A DNA stretch of 64,000 nucleotides. It comes from Alphaproteobacteria bacterium. GTDB taxonomy: Bacteria; Pseudomonadota; Alphaproteobacteria; Rhizobiales; Rhizobiaceae. Positions 41,779-51,791 of the stretch are shown here, piece after piece. The notes beneath the pieces were generated by a model that did not search any database, was not told the DNA's origin, and saw nothing but the letters and a program-made list of their open reading frames with translations. The stretch spans positions 558,001 to 622,000 of the forward strand of contig JANSYK010000001.1 in assembly GCA_024742485.1 (NCBI GenBank), written 5' to 3'. The stretch's first letter is position 1, and the number at the start of each line of letters is the position of its first letter. The position numbers were made by a program, and so were the translations under genes.

Positions 41779-42231
41779 TCAGTTGTCCTGTGCGTCCGTG
41801 AACAAGGCAAAGACCTGTGCCCCGGTCATCTTCTTTGTCTCGTTGGCGAACGTGTAGATATCCGGCTTCTCATCGATGAATATCTCGGACGTGAACACCA
41901 TGTCGTCGATTTCGTCGAAGGCCGTCAGGGAGACACTGACGTGTGTCTTGTCGTGCAGTTGCCACAAGAGCGGTGTTCCGCATTTGCGGCAAAATCCGCG
42001 TTCACCCCAATCGGACGAACGGAAGATTTCCAGATCATCCTGCGCGTCGAACACCAAGCTATCGCCGCAATCGACAGCGAAAAACGGACCAGCGGTCCAA
42101 CGGCGGCACATGTTGCAATGACAGACACCGGTTTCCATTTTCGAGGGGACCGCGGTAAATCGCACGGCACCGCAAAGGCACTGCCCTGTGCGGCGTCCTT
42201 CCTGGCTATGTCCCTGTGTCTCGTTCATCAC
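41779..42231 (-). CDS. GFA/CENP-V-family zinc protein inserted in nuo operon
   Basis: A 150-residue protein with the GFA-fold cysteine pattern: [19 protein letters not shown] and FCRKCGTPL, which bind structural and catalytic-type zinc ions in the glutathione-dependent formaldehyde-activating family. Function of most members is unproven. It lies between nuoC (14-bp gap) and nuoD (1-bp gap), on the same strand, so it is surely co-transcribed with complex I genes. The usual order is nuoC directly followed by nuoD. Confidence 0.85.
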   Translation of the reverse strand: MMNETQGHSQEGRRTGQCLCGAVRFTAVPSKMETGVCHCNMCRRWTAGPFFAVDCGDSLVFDAQDDLEIFRSSDWGERGFCRKCGTPLLWQLHDKTHVSVSLTAFDEIDDMVFTSEIFIDEKPDIYTFANETKKMTGAQVFALFTDAQDN

Positions 42232-42245
42232 CCCACCAGCACCAT

Positions 42246-42848
42246 TCAGTCGCTTGCCTTCTCATCGCCTGGCAAAACATATTCGGCGTTTTCCCATGGA
42301 GAAAGAAAATCGAAGTTTCTGTATTCCTGCTTTAGTTGCACCGGTTCGTAGACAACCCTTTTCACCTCGTCGTCATAGCGAACTTCGACAAATCCCGTCG
42401 TCGGAAAGTCTTTTCGAAGCGGATGGCCGTCAAAGCCGTAATCGGTCAGGATCCGCCGCAGGTCCGGGTGGCCCGTAAAGAGAATGCCATAAAGATCATA
42501 GGCTTCGCGCTCAAACCAGTCCGCACCGGGATAGACGGATGTCGCCGATGGAACGGTTTCACCCTCGCCAACTTCGACCTTGACCCGAATGCGAAAATTC
42601 TGGCGTGGCGAGAGCAGGTGGTAGACCACGTCGAACCGCCGAGCCCTGGACGGCCAGTCGACACCGCAGATATCGGTAATGTTGATGAACTGGCATTGCG
42701 CGTCATCGCGCAGGAAGGTCAGAACCGTGACAATTTCCTGCGCCGAGGACACGAGCGTCAGCTCATCAAATTTGAGATCGACGGAAATGACCCCATCAAT
42801 GTAGCGCTCATTGATATAGGCAGCCAATTCGCTGAGGGCTTCGTTCAT
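42246..42848 (-). CDS. nuoC: NADH-quinone oxidoreductase subunit C
   Basis: A 200-residue subunit (30-kDa homologue). The signature [37 protein letters not shown] is complete. It is a separate gene, not fused to nuoD as in E. coli, as expected in alphaproteobacteria. It lies 14 bp after nuoB. Confidence 0.96.
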   Translation of the reverse strand: MNEALSELAAYINERYIDGVISVDLKFDELTLVSSAQEIVTVLTFLRDDAQCQFINITDICGVDWPSRARRFDVVYHLLSPRQNFRIRVKVEVGEGETVPSATSVYPGADWFEREAYDLYGILFTGHPDLRRILTDYGFDGHPLRKDFPTTGFVEVRYDDEVKRVVYEPVQLKQEYRNFDFLSPWENAEYVLPGDEKASD

Positions 42849-42862
42849 GATTGCACCCTCTC

Positions 42863-43444
42863 CTATCGCTCAATCGTTCCGGTACGCCGGATCTTCTTCT
42901 GCAGCAGGAGAACCCCGTAAAGCAGCGCCTCGGCGGTCGGCGGACAACCCGGAACGTAGACATCGACCGGCACCACACGATCACAGCCGCGCACGACCGC
43001 ATAGGAGTAGTGATAGTAACCGCCGCCATTGGCACAGGAGCCCATGGAAATCACGTAACGAGGCTCTGGCATCTGGTCATAGACCTTCCGCAAAGCAGGC
43101 GCCATCTTGTTGGTCAGGGTGCCGGCCACGATCATCACATCCGACTGACGCGGCGACGCGCGCGGCGCAAATCCGAACCGCTCGGCATCGTAGCGCGGCA
43201 TCGACATCTGCATCATTTCAACGGCACAGCAGGCCAATCCGAAAGTCATCCACATCAGGGATCCGGTCCGCGCCCAAGTGATCAGTTCATCGGTTGATGT
43301 GACAAGGAATCCCTTGTCGGCAAGCTCGTCATTGATTCCGCCAAAAAACGGATCATTGGAACCAACCGGCTTGCCAGTGGACGGATCCAGGATGCCACGC
43401 GGTTGACGGGCAACCAGCGTCGACGGGGTGTCGCCTACTCCCAT
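42863..43444 (-). CDS. nuoB: NADH-quinone oxidoreductase subunit B
   Basis: A 193-residue subunit holding the terminal N2 [4Fe-4S] cluster: LACCAVEM (tandem cysteines), GSCANGGG and [11 protein letters not shown]. The start at 43444 ([10 protein letters not shown]) is preferred to 43465 because GGGAG stands about 7 nt upstream; it then overlaps the nuoA end by about 10 bp. Expressed from the nuoA promoter. Confidence 0.95.
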   Translation of the reverse strand: MGVGDTPSTLVARQPRGILDPSTGKPVGSNDPFFGGINDELADKGFLVTSTDELITWARTGSLMWMTFGLACCAVEMMQMSMPRYDAERFGFAPRASPRQSDVMIVAGTLTNKMAPALRKVYDQMPEPRYVISMGSCANGGGYYHYSYAVVRGCDRVVPVDVYVPGCPPTAEALLYGVLLLQKKIRRTGTIER

Positions 43445-43800
43445 TCCAGTGCTCCCTTCTTCCACTCATAGACAAAACCAACGGTCAAAATGGCCAGAAA
43501 GATCATCATTGACCAAAACCCAAACCACCCAATGTCACCAAATGACGCGGCCCAGGGAAACAGAAACGCCACCTCCAGATCGAAGATGATGAACAGGATC
43601 GCGACCAGATAGAACCGGATGTCGAATTTCATGCGCGCATCATCAAAGGCATTGAATCCGCATTCGTAAGCCGACAGTTTTTCGGAATCGGGCGCCTTGA
43701 AGGCAATGACGAACGGAGCAACCAGAAGCGCGAGACCGATAACCAGTGAGATGCCGATGAAAATCACAATCGGAAGGTATGAACTCAACAGTTCAGTCAT
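43435..43800 (-). CDS. nuoA: NADH-quinone oxidoreductase subunit A
   Basis: A 121-residue subunit with three membrane helices. [43 protein letters not shown] contains the conserved Cys loop and the acidic residues of helix 2. It is the first gene of the operon; a promoter-like region and an Irr-box-like palindrome lie upstream. Confidence 0.96.
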   Translation of the reverse strand: MTELLSSYLPIVIFIGISLVIGLALLVAPFVIAFKAPDSEKLSAYECGFNAFDDARMKFDIRFYLVAILFIIFDLEVAFLFPWAASFGDIGWFGFWSMMIFLAILTVGFVYEWKKGALEWE

Positions 43801-43854
43801 CTTGGTTTCCTTGCCGTATCGCGCATGTTGCAGTCGCGAATTGCCTTCAGGGTC

Positions 43855-43882
43855 GGTTTACACAATCAGCCGGTGCAGTCAA
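43855..43882 (-). promoter_or_regulatory. Possible nuo promoter
   Basis: Reading on the minus strand, TTGACT (43882-43877) and TAAACC (43860-43855) are separated by 16 bp, about 55 bp before nuoA. The -35 is good and the -10 weak. The rest of the 44183-43801 space holds the palindrome at 43901-43917 and no gene that I can see. Confidence 0.35.
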
Positions 43883-43900
43883 CGCAAATGGCCCTGTCAC

Positions 43901-43917
43901 TTTAGTATTGCTCTAAA
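43901..43917. promoter_or_regulatory. Irr-box (ICE)-like palindrome upstream of nuoA
   Basis: TTTAGTA-TTG-CTCTAAA differs at two of fourteen arm positions from the rhizobial ICE consensus TTTAGAA-N3-TTCTAAA bound by the haem/iron-status regulator Irr. It is about 100 bp upstream of nuoA and upstream of the promoter-like sequence. Complex I is rich in Fe-S clusters, so iron-dependent control would make sense, but this is inference. Confidence 0.4.
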
Positions 43918-44183
43918 TTGTCCACCACCGCGATGCAACATGACATCACTCGGCGGTGCCGAAACCTTACGCTATCCCTGTCAATCGCACCATCGATAAA
44001 CTGTCCACGATTCGATCGGTCCACGGCAGCAAGGACGGATGGAAACAATGCCGGCATACCTTCACAAAGATAGAGTTCGCCCTTGTCCCGGCAACAGATG
44101 CGCAGGCAAATTCAACGCCATGCAATCATGATCGCACAGGCGGAACACGGTGCTCGGTACAGCGAACGACTGTTTGGGGGAAG

Positions 44184-44260
44184 TGGCGCGAGTGACGGGG
44201 CTCGAACCCGCGACCTCCGGCGTGACAGGCCGGCACTCTAACCAGCTGAGCTACACCCGC
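44184..44260 (-). tRNA. tRNA-Asp (GTC)
   Basis: A 77-nt cloverleaf including the encoded CCA. The acceptor strands GCGGGTG and CACTCGC pair (one G-T), the anticodon stem CCGGC/GCCGG holds loop CTGTCAC with anticodon GTC, and the T-arm reads GCGGGTTCGAGCCCCGT. It is one of two tRNAs between nuoA and hupB, a usual place in Hyphomicrobiales. Confidence 0.97.
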
Positions 44261-44295
44261 GCTCCATTTCGCACGACGGCGAAACGTGAGCGGTG

Positions 44296-44323
44296 GATTA
44301 AGCCGTTCCCCGTTGCCTGTCAA
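44296..44323 (-). promoter_or_regulatory. Promoter of tRNA-Asp
   Basis: On the minus strand TTGACA (44323-44318), preceded by C, matches the -35 consensus exactly. After 16 bp comes TTAATC (44301-44296), which ends about 35 nt before the tRNA 5' end. Confidence 0.5.
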
Positions 44324-44434
44324 GCACTGATCCGGCGCTTTGGCGACAATTAGATGACAAATCATTTGATCGACGCCGGACGGGCAGCAGATACCAAATC
44401 TTTTGCCTTAAACGCGCTTTTTTCTTGCACTTCC

Positions 44435-44478
44435 CATGCGAAGCGCATAAACGGTCCGGAGATTTTCCTGGACCGTTT
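44435..44478. repeat. Two adjacent inverted repeats between the tRNA genes
   Basis: ATGCG-AAG-CGCAT (44435-44447) stands next to AAACGGTCC (44449-44457) and GGACCGTTT (44470-44478), perfect 9-bp arms around a 12-nt loop. No T-run follows on either strand, so a simple intrinsic terminator is unlikely. The space 44261-44571 shows no gene; the tRNA-Asp promoter lies at its left end. Confidence 0.4.
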
Positions 44479-44571
44479 CACGTATAGACAGAAACGGGAC
44501 GATGGGGTCGGATTTTAATCTTGTTTGTGCATTCAGGTTTTGCCGATTCCGTTGAAACATGAATTGCTCCA

Positions 44572-44647
44572 GGGCGGTTAGCTCAGCTGGTAGAGCGCCT
44601 CGTTTACACCGAGGATGTCGGGAGTTCGAGTCTCTCACCGCCCACCA
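44572..44647 (+). tRNA. tRNA-Val (TAC)
   Basis: A 76-nt cloverleaf with encoded CCA (44645-44647). Acceptor strands GGGCGGT and ACCGCCC pair fully. The anticodon stem CCTCG/CGAGG holds TTTACAC, giving anticodon TAC. It is transcribed convergently with the MATE gene, whose stop is 32 bp away. Confidence 0.97.
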
Positions 44648-44679
44648 TTCCCCAGGCTCTATCCACTGATCGCCCGAAT

Positions 44680-46083
44680 TTATGCGCGCGCGCCGACGAG
44701 ACCGATCCGCTCGCGCAACATGTAGCGCCAATTCATCAGGACAGCGGCGAACAGCAGGCCAAGCGCCAGACCCCACCACACACCAATCGCGCCGAAATCC
44801 AGCCAGAATCCGAAAAGATAGGCCGACGTCATCCCGATACCCCAGTAACTAAACACGGCAATGACCATCGGCACACGAGTATCTTTCAGGCCGCGCAGCA
44901 ACGCTGCGCCGATCACCTGCAGCCCGTCAACCGTCTGGAAGACAGCGGCAACAAACAGCAACGGGACCGCATTGGCCAGAACCAGGGCCGCGTCCGGATT
45001 GTCGGCGTCGAGAAACAGGCTGACCAGGCTGCTCGGGACGACCAGGAACAGAAGTGCTGTCGCCAGCGTGGCAGCGATAACAAGCAGGATCGACACAACG
45101 CCTGCGCGACTGAGGCCCAACCAGTCCTGCCGTCCATAGGCATTGCCAATCCGGATGGTCGCTGCACTCGACAATCCGAGCGGGATCATGAAGGCGATGC
45201 CGGCCAGTTGCAGCGCAATCCCATGGGCCGCCAGCTCGATTGTGCCAATCCATCCGATGATGATCGCGGCGCCGGCAAACAGCCCGACTTCCGCCAATAT
45301 CGTCGCGCCGATCGGCCAACCGAGTTTGACCACTTCGAAGAAGGCCTGCCAGTCAGGTCGCCAGAAACGAACGAGCAACTCGTATTTGCGCAACTCGGAT
45401 TTCCAGACCGCATAGGCCAGCAGCGCAAAGAAAGTGACAAAATTCGTTCCGACCGAGGCAACCGCTGCCCCGACGACACCCAATCGGGGTGCGCCCAAAT
45501 TGCCGAAAATGAAAGCATAGTTCAGCGCGATATTCGCAAGCGTGCCGAACACTGTGGCCCACAGGATGATCTGAGCCCTTTCAAGCGCGCTCAGATAGGA
45601 CCGGAACACCATCACGAGCAGTGCCGGAAACATGGACCACTGCGCAACCCGAACATAATCGGCCGCAAGCGCCGCAATGCCTGGATCCTGTCCCAGGGCC
45701 AGCAGGATGGGTTCCGTCTGCCAGAGCGGCACCATCACAACCGCGCTGTAGATCAGGATAACCCAGATCCCCATGCGCACCGATCGGCGCACGCCACGCA
45801 CATCATCGCGGCCATGTGCCTGTGCGGCGATGGGCATGACCGCCAGTGAAAACCCGCCGCCGAAGATATAGATCAGGAAAAAGGTCTGGGTACCAAGGAC
45901 GCCGGCTGCGAGTTCAAACGCACCGAGCCAACCGATCATGATCGTATCGGTCACGCCGATGGCCATCTGGGCAAGCTGTGCCCCGATCAGGGGTATGCCG
46001 AGCACCAGGGTCGCCTTCGCATGTTCGAGCCAGGTCTTTCCCGGTCCGGTGCCCTTCCCTACCGGGTCGCGCAACGCACTCAT
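44680..46083 (-). CDS. MATE-family efflux transporter
   Basis: A 467-residue protein with about 12 membrane segments in two similar halves. GIPLIGAQLAQMAIGVTDTIMIGWLG and GWPIGATILAEVGLFAGAAIIIGWIG are the matching first segments of each half, as in NorM-type MATE exporters that use Na+ or H+ gradients. Substrate unknown; cationic drugs are typical. In related genomes the tRNA genes often follow hupB directly, so this gene may be an insertion at that point. Confidence 0.92.
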   Translation of the reverse strand: MSALRDPVGKGTGPGKTWLEHAKATLVLGIPLIGAQLAQMAIGVTDTIMIGWLGAFELAAGVLGTQTFFLIYIFGGGFSLAVMPIAAQAHGRDDVRGVRRSVRMGIWVILIYSAVVMVPLWQTEPILLALGQDPGIAALAADYVRVAQWSMFPALLVMVFRSYLSALERAQIILWATVFGTLANIALNYAFIFGNLGAPRLGVVGAAVASVGTNFVTFFALLAYAVWKSELRKYELLVRFWRPDWQAFFEVVKLGWPIGATILAEVGLFAGAAIIIGWIGTIELAAHGIALQLAGIAFMIPLGLSSAATIRIGNAYGRQDWLGLSRAGVVSILLVIAATLATALLFLVVPSSLVSLFLDADNPDAALVLANAVPLLFVAAVFQTVDGLQVIGAALLRGLKDTRVPMVIAVFSYWGIGMTSAYLFGFWLDFGAIGVWWGLALGLLFAAVLMNWRYMLRERIGLVGARA

Positions 46084-46280
46084 GGTTCACCACCGATCAA
46101 TGATCCCAAAAAACAAAACTGGAGCAACACGCTCCAGGTCCAGAATCGTCAGCCATATCTGAAAGCCAACGGGCGGGCAAACCGGAAATTCGGCACAGAT
46201 GGACATTTCGGATGGGTGTGGCTGCCATGCCACCATGGAACGATATTGATACGCATTTCGCGTTCAGCGCGTACGCATGT

Positions 46281-46308
46281 AAAAAAGCCCGGCGCAATTG
46301 CCGGGCTT
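46281..46308 (-). terminator. Rho-independent terminator of hupB
   Basis: On the minus strand GCCCGGC-AATTGC-GCCGGGC is followed by TTTTTT, about 40 bp after the hupB stop. Confidence 0.9.
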
Positions 46309-46345
46309 CGTGTCACGTTTGCCGCATCTTCAAAAGATGAGGAAA

Positions 46346-46621
46346 TCAGCTGTTAACAGCATCCTTGAGGCCTTTGCCGGCCGAGAACTTCGGAACATTG
46401 CGGGCCGGAATATCAACTTCCGCGCCTGTCATCGGGTTGCGACCCTTTGAAGCTCCACGGTGAGATACGGAGTAATTTCCGAAACCCACCAGACGAACAT
46501 CACCGCCACCCTTCAATTCGGATGTGATGGTGTCGAACACAGCTTCTACAGCAGAGCCAGCATCCGCCTTACTCAGGCCAGCCTTTTCAGCAACGGCAGC
46601 AACCAGTTCGTTCTTGTTCAT
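46346..46621 (-). CDS. hupB: DNA-binding protein HU
   Basis: A 91-residue histone-like protein starting at ATG 46621 (MNKNELVAAVAEKAGLSKADA); the open frame continues two codons upstream to TTG. FGNYSVSHRGASKGRNPMTGAEVDIPARNVPKFSAGK covers the DNA-bending arm with the intercalating proline. It binds and bends DNA non-specifically as a dimer. AGAGGG lies about 8 nt upstream. It is downstream of lon in the usual clpP-clpX-lon-hupB order. Confidence 0.95.
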   Translation of the reverse strand: MNKNELVAAVAEKAGLSKADAGSAVEAVFDTITSELKGGGDVRLVGFGNYSVSHRGASKGRNPMTGAEVDIPARNVPKFSAGKGLKDAVNS

Positions 46622-46681
46622 TTTCAACCCTCTCAGTGTGTAGTGATCGACTCAGTAAGAAGTCGGAGACAATCTTACGAC

Positions 46682-46708
46682 TCATACGGGAAATCACAAC
46701 GTTTCAAG
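46682..46708 (-). promoter_or_regulatory. Possible hupB promoter
   Basis: On the minus strand CTTGAAA (46708-46702) is followed after 12 bp by CCGTATGA (46689-46682). This loosely fits an RpoH promoter and also a housekeeping one; the sequence cannot separate the two. Confidence 0.25.
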
Positions 46709-46765
46709 CGTCAAAAACCCTTGTTTTCCGGCGTTTTCTCGCTTTTTTTGGGTCCCAAAACGGAA

Positions 46766-46787
46766 GAAGCGGGCAAAAGCCCGCTTC
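46766..46787 (-). terminator. Probable terminator of lon
   Basis: A perfect 9-bp stem GAAGCGGGC/GCCCGCTTC with a 4-nt loop lies about 30 bp after the lon stop. On the minus strand it is followed by TTCCGTTTT, a broken T tract, so efficiency may be moderate. Confidence 0.6.
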
Positions 46788-46817
46788 CATCGGCAAAACC
46801 GCAACGCAAGAAGAGAA

Positions 46818-49232
46818 TCAGTGAGCGACCGATGTGCCCGCCTCATCACCGCTATTTTCGGCCGGAAGCGGCGTATCCGCCTCGTCCCACTCGATCGCGG
46901 TCGGTTGACTGATCAACGCATTTTTCAGCACTTCATTCATGTGCGAAACCGGGATGATCTCCAACTCGTTTTTCACATTGTCCGGAATGTCCGCCAAATC
47001 CTTGGCATTCTCCTCGGGAATGAGAACAGTCTTGATTCCGCCGCGCAGGGCCGCCAGGAGTTTTTCCTTCAGGCCACCGATCGGCAGCACGCGGCCGCGC
47101 AGTGTGATCTCGCCCGTCATGGCGACATCCTTGCGCACCGGAATCGACGTCATGATCGAGACGATCGACGTTGCCATGGCGACACCTGCCGATGGACCGT
47201 CCTTCGGGGTTGCCCCCTCAGGAACATGAACATGGATATCGCGCTTGTCGAACAGCGGTGGTTCGATGCCGAAATCGACCGCCCGCGAGCGCACATAGGA
47301 CGCTGCCGCGGATATCGATTCCTTCATGACATCGCGCAGATTTCCAGTGACGGTCATCTTGCCCTTGCCGGGCATCATCACGCCTTCGATCGTCAGCAAT
47401 TCGCCACCAACCTCGGTCCAGGCCAGACCGGTCACAACACCAACCTGGTCATCGTGCTCGGCTTCGCCATAGCGGAAGCGCGGCACGCCGAGGAACTCAT
47501 CGACATTGTCCTCGGTGATTTCGACCGTCGTCACGCCGTCCTTGAGGATTTGCGTGACCACCTTGCGGCTCAGCGACATCAACTCCCGTTCGAAGTTCCG
47601 GACACCGGCTTCCCGCGTGTAGCGGCGGATGATTTCGCGGAGAGCGCCATCGCTGACCGAAAACTCGTCAGGCTGCAATGCATGATCACGCACGGCTTTT
47701 GGCAGCAAATGCCGTCTGGCAATTTCCAGCTTTTCATCCTCGGTGTATCCGGCGATACGGATGATCTCCATCCGGTCCATCAGCGGCGGCGGTATATTGA
47801 GTGTATTGGCCGTCGTGATGAACATCACGTTGGATAGATCGTATTCGACCTCCAGATAGTGATCCATGAAGGTCGAATTCTGCTCCGGATCCAGCACCTC
47901 GAGCAGAGCCGAAGACGGATCGCCACGAAAATCCATGCCCATCTTGTCGATTTCGTCAAACAGGAAGAGCGGATTGGCCTTCTTGGCCTTTTTCATGGAT
48001 TGAATGACCTTGCCCGGCATGGAACCGATATAGGTGCGGCGGTGACCGCGAATTTCGGCTTCGTCCCGCACGCCGCCAAGTGCCATGCGCACATATTCGC
48101 GGCCTGTCGCCTTGGCAATCGATTTGGCAAGCGACGTCTTGCCGACACCGGGTGGTCCGACGAGGCAAAGGATGGGGCCCTTGATCTTGTTCGACCGGGT
48201 CTGCACCGCCAGATATTCCAGGATACGTTCCTTGACCTTCTCCAGTCCGTAGTGATCGGATTCCAGGATCGAATCAGCCTTGTTGAGATCAACCTTGATG
48301 CGGGACTTCTTGCCCCACGGAATGCCGAGCAGCCAATCAAGATAGTTGCGCACGACGGTGGCCTCAGCCGACATCGGGCTCATCTGTTTAAGCTTCTTGA
48401 ATTCGGTTTCCGCCTTTTCACGGGCTTCCTTCGAAAGCTTCGTCTTTTTGATGCGCTCTTCCAGCTCTCCCATCTCGTCACGGCCTTCTTCGCCGTCACC
48501 AAGTTCCTTCTGGATCGCCTTCATCTGCTCATTGAGATAATATTCGCGCTGGGTCTTCTCCATCTGCCGCTTGACACGCGAACGAATGCGTTTTTCGACC
48601 TGCAGGACCGAAATCTCGCCTTCCATGAAGCCGAGGGCGTGCTCAAGCCGTTCCTTGACGCTGACCGTTGCCAGCATCTCCTGCTTTTCCGGTATCTTGA
48701 TCGAAAGGTGCGAGGCAACCGTGTCGGCAAGCTTCGAATAATCATCGATCTGGCTCGCAGCACCGACAACTTCTGGCGAAATCTTCTTGTTCAGCTTCAC
48801 GTAGTTTTCAAACTCGGAAACCACTGAGCGTGACAAGGCCTCGATTTCAACGGGATCTTCCGCCGGCTCGGGCAGCAGATCAGCCGTCGCCTCGTAATAG
48901 TCTTCGTTCTCGGCAAATCCGGTGACCTGTGCACGATCCTTGCCTTCCACGAGAACCTTGACCGTGCCATCCGGCAGCTTGAGCAACTGCAGAACATTGG
49001 CAATGGTGCCAACATCATAGATTTCATCGGTTTTGGGATCATCGTCACCCGCATTGATCTGGGTGGCCAGCAGAATCTGCTTGTCGGCGCCCATGACCTC
49101 TTCCAACGCACGAATGGACTTTTCCCGGCCGACGAAGAGCGGCACGATCATATGCGGAAAAACCACGATATCGCGCAACGGGAGAACCGGATATGTCTCC
49201 GCTTCAGGCCGTTGAGTGGTCAATTCATTCAT
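46818..49232 (-). CDS. lon: ATP-dependent protease Lon
   Basis: An 804-residue AAA+ serine protease: N-terminal substrate-binding domain ([24 protein letters not shown]), ATPase with [13 protein letters not shown] (near residue 355) and DEIDKMG, and a C-terminal protease domain with [12 protein letters not shown] containing the catalytic Ser and a later Lys. ATG 49232 is chosen because AGGA lies 6 nt upstream. It degrades misfolded and regulatory proteins, in alphaproteobacteria including cell-cycle factors such as DnaA and CcrM. An RpoH-like promoter is upstream. Confidence 0.97.
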   Translation of the reverse strand: MNELTTQRPEAETYPVLPLRDIVVFPHMIVPLFVGREKSIRALEEVMGADKQILLATQINAGDDDPKTDEIYDVGTIANVLQLLKLPDGTVKVLVEGKDRAQVTGFAENEDYYEATADLLPEPAEDPVEIEALSRSVVSEFENYVKLNKKISPEVVGAASQIDDYSKLADTVASHLSIKIPEKQEMLATVSVKERLEHALGFMEGEISVLQVEKRIRSRVKRQMEKTQREYYLNEQMKAIQKELGDGEEGRDEMGELEERIKKTKLSKEAREKAETEFKKLKQMSPMSAEATVVRNYLDWLLGIPWGKKSRIKVDLNKADSILESDHYGLEKVKERILEYLAVQTRSNKIKGPILCLVGPPGVGKTSLAKSIAKATGREYVRMALGGVRDEAEIRGHRRTYIGSMPGKVIQSMKKAKKANPLFLFDEIDKMGMDFRGDPSSALLEVLDPEQNSTFMDHYLEVEYDLSNVMFITTANTLNIPPPLMDRMEIIRIAGYTEDEKLEIARRHLLPKAVRDHALQPDEFSVSDGALREIIRRYTREAGVRNFERELMSLSRKVVTQILKDGVTTVEITEDNVDEFLGVPRFRYGEAEHDDQVGVVTGLAWTEVGGELLTIEGVMMPGKGKMTVTGNLRDVMKESISAAASYVRSRAVDFGIEPPLFDKRDIHVHVPEGATPKDGPSAGVAMATSIVSIMTSIPVRKDVAMTGEITLRGRVLPIGGLKEKLLAALRGGIKTVLIPEENAKDLADIPDNVKNELEIIPVSHMNEVLKNALISQPTAIEWDEADTPLPAENSGDEAGTSVAH

Positions 49233-49307
49233 CTTGTTTCCTTTCGACTGGCGGTCGGCGTTATCGCGTTGCACCGTCCCGTCGCGTCTTCTTTTCACTT
49301 GGCCACT

Positions 49308-49336
49308 AAGTGGAGTATTTTATCTGCCGTTTCAAG
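49308..49336 (-). promoter_or_regulatory. RpoH-like heat-shock promoter of lon
   Basis: On the minus strand CTTGAAA (49336-49330), 14 bp, then CTCCACTT (49315-49308). This is close to the sigma-32 consensus CTTGAAA-N11-16-CCCCATnT and about 75 bp before the lon start. Heat-shock control of lon is well known in proteobacteria. Confidence 0.55.
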
Positions 49337-49482
49337 GTCACAGCCTGACCATGTTCATCGCGTGAGCATTCAAACCCATCGAATCAACACGGACCGGATT
49401 TGCGAATGAATCTACGCCCTTCCAGACCCGAATAAAACCGTCAATTTGGCCGATCAACCTGTTGGTCGGGCCCTGCAAACGC

Positions 49483-49509
49483 AAAGACCCGCCATCCCGG
49501 CGGGTCTTT
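49483..49509 (-). terminator. Terminator of clpX
   Basis: An 11-bp stem AAAGACCCGCC/GGCGGGTCTTT with a 5-nt loop, about 20 bp after the clpX stop. The T-run is short on the minus strand. Confidence 0.7.
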
Positions 49510-49531
49510 CAAAACAGCCGATCACGCCAAA

Positions 49532-50809
49532 TCAGGCGGTGGCATTGCCCTTTTCATCGTCGCGCTCGGAATAGATGTAAAGCGGCCGGGCGGAACCGGA
49601 CACAACCTCATCCGAGATCACCACTTCCTGCACGCCCTCAAGCGAGGGCAGTTCGAACATGGTGTCCAGGAGGATCTTTTCCATGATTGAGCGCAGACCG
49701 CGCGCGCCGGTTTTGCGGGCGATGGCGTGGCGAGCTATGCCGCGCAGTGCGTCTTCGTGAAAGGTCAGTTCGATGTCTTCCATCTCAAAAAGGCGCTGAT
49801 ACTGCTTTACCAGTGCGTTTTTGGGCTGTGAAAGAATCGAGATCAGGGCGTCCTCGTCGAGATCTTCGAGTGTCGCGATCACCGGAAGGCGTCCGATGAA
49901 CTCCGGGATCAGACCGAACTTGACCATATCCTCGGGTTCAAGCCCCCGCAGGATTTCGCCAACACGGCGGTCGTCCAGCGCCTTGACCGTTGCAGCAAAT
50001 CCGATTGATGTGCCTTCACCGCGCGCGGAAATGATCTTGTCGAGACCGGCAAAGGCGCCACCGCAGATGAACAGAATATTCGTCGTGTCGACCTGGAGAA
50101 ACTCCTGCTGCGGATGCTTCCGGCCACCCTGAGGCGGAACCGACGCTACGGTACCTTCCATAATCTTCAACAGTGCCTGCTGAACACCTTCACCCGAAAC
50201 ATCACGTGTAATCGACGGGTTGTCGGATTTGCGGGAAATCTTGTCGACCTCGTCAATGTAGACAATCCCGCGCTGGGCACGCTCTACATTGTAGTCGGCG
50301 GACTGCAGCAATTTCAAAATGATGTTTTCGACGTCCTCACCGACATAGCCGGCTTCCGTCAGCGTGGTGGCATCGGCCATTGTAAACGGAACATCGATGA
50401 TACGAGCAAGCGTCTGCGCCAGATATGTCTTGCCGCACCCGGTCGGTCCGACCAGCATGATATTCGACTTTGCAAGTTCGATATCGTTGCTCTTGCTGGC
50501 ATGGGCCAGACGCTTGTAGTGATTGTGAACGGCCACGGAAAGAACCCGCTTGGCCTGATCCTGGCCAATCACATACTCGTCCAGCGTATCGATGATTTCC
50601 TGCGGTGTTGGAACGCCGTCACGCGACTTGACCATCGAGGATTTGTTTTCCTCGCGGATAATGTCCATGCACAGTTCCACACACTCATCGCAGATGAACA
50701 CCGTTGGCCCGGCGATCAGCTTACGAACTTCGTGCTGGCTCTTGCCGCAAAACGAACAATAGAGCGTATTTTTTGAGTCGCCGCCGCTACCACCGCTGAC
50801 TTTGCTCAT
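49532..50809 (-). CDS. clpX: ClpX ATPase subunit of ClpXP
   Basis: A 425-residue AAA+ unfoldase. The N-terminal zinc-binding domain has C-x2-C ([10 protein letters not shown]) and C-x2-C ([10 protein letters not shown]). Walker [16 protein letters not shown] lies near residue 120, Walker B YIDEVDK follows, and the IGF-type ClpP-docking loop is expected in the middle. It unfolds tagged substrates and feeds them to ClpP; in alphaproteobacteria ClpXP degrades CtrA. It follows clpP after a 280-nt space (50810-51089) in which no gene was seen. Confidence 0.97.
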   Translation of the reverse strand: MSKVSGGSGGDSKNTLYCSFCGKSQHEVRKLIAGPTVFICDECVELCMDIIREENKSSMVKSRDGVPTPQEIIDTLDEYVIGQDQAKRVLSVAVHNHYKRLAHASKSNDIELAKSNIMLVGPTGCGKTYLAQTLARIIDVPFTMADATTLTEAGYVGEDVENIILKLLQSADYNVERAQRGIVYIDEVDKISRKSDNPSITRDVSGEGVQQALLKIMEGTVASVPPQGGRKHPQQEFLQVDTTNILFICGGAFAGLDKIISARGEGTSIGFAATVKALDDRRVGEILRGLEPEDMVKFGLIPEFIGRLPVIATLEDLDEDALISILSQPKNALVKQYQRLFEMEDIELTFHEDALRGIARHAIARKTGARGLRSIMEKILLDTMFELPSLEGVQEVVISDEVVSGSARPLYIYSERDDEKGNATA

Positions 50810-51089
50810 TCTTTATTCCTTCCAGCGACCCGGACCCCGGCCAGGCCAAAAAAATCGTACGCCACATTTGCCTTTGCGGACAATCAGTCCCGGTATCCGA
50901 TATACATCATGTCGGTACCGGCGCAACAAACCCCGCTGCCACTATACAAAGCGCAAGATTCAAAGCTACGCGCATTGCGTTGAATATACCCTTAACACCC
51001 CAAATTAATGCAACCGATCGCCCCGTCCAGCCCGGAATGCGCTGATATGTTGCCGTTTTGCCGCACCAATATGTCCGAATTCAGCCCGG

Positions 51090-51722
51090 TTATTCTTTCG
51101 CTTCCTTTTCCATCGCTTCTCGCGAGGAAATGACGCGATCGACAATTCCGAACTCCATGGCTTCTTCCGCAGTCATGAAATGATCACGGTCAAGCGTCTT
51201 TTCGATCGTGTCGTAATCCTGTCCGGTATGCGTCACGTAGATATCATTGAGACGGCGTTTCATCTTGATGATGTCCTGGGCATGGCGCTCAATATCCGAC
51301 GCCTGCCCCTGAAATCCGCCCGACGGCTGATGCACCATTACCCGGGAATTGGGTGTTGCGAACCGCAAATCCTTGTGCCCTGCGCACAGAAGCAGCGAGC
51401 CCATCGATGCCGCCTGCCCCATGCACAGTGTAGAAACGGCCGGCTTGATGAATTGCATCGTGTCGTAGATGGCCATTCCCGATGTCACCACACCACCCGG
51501 GGAGTTGATATACATCGCAATTTCTTTTTTCGGATTGTCCGCTTCCAGATAGAGCAGTTGCGCACTGACCAGCATCGCCATGCCGTCCTCAACAGGACCG
51601 GTGACGAAAATGATACGTTCCTTGAGGAGTCTTGAAAAAATATCGAACGCGCGCTCTCCACGGTTGGTCTGCTCGACCACCATGGGAACAAGCGACAGCG
51701 CGGTATCAACGGGATTGGACAT
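51090..51722 (-). CDS. clpP: ClpP protease subunit
   Basis: A 210-residue serine peptidase with the catalytic triad S106 ([11 protein letters not shown]), H131 (VMVHQPSGG) and D180, spaced as in E. coli ClpP. The start at 51722 ([18 protein letters not shown]) has AGAAGG about 7 nt upstream; the frame is open 56 codons further but that region is promoter and leader. It forms the tetradecameric proteolytic chamber used by ClpX and ClpA. Confidence 0.97.
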   Translation of the reverse strand: MSNPVDTALSLVPMVVEQTNRGERAFDIFSRLLKERIIFVTGPVEDGMAMLVSAQLLYLEADNPKKEIAMYINSPGGVVTSGMAIYDTMQFIKPAVSTLCMGQAASMGSLLLCAGHKDLRFATPNSRVMVHQPSGGFQGQASDIERHAQDIIKMKRRLNDIYVTHTGQDYDTIEKTLDRDHFMTAEEAMEFGIVDRVISSREAMEKEAKE

Positions 51723-51743
51723 GGACTGGCCTTCTGAAGCTGA

Positions 51744-51766
51744 CTCCGATTTCGGACGAATCGGAG
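51744..51766 (-). repeat. Hairpin in the clpP leader
   Basis: Perfect 8-bp arms CTCCGATT (51744-51751) and AATCGGAG (51759-51766) around a 7-nt loop, about 20 nt before the clpP start and just upstream of its ribosome binding site. It could affect mRNA stability or translation. Confidence 0.4.
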
Positions 51767-51791
51767 AATCGAATGGTAAAATGCTATTGCA

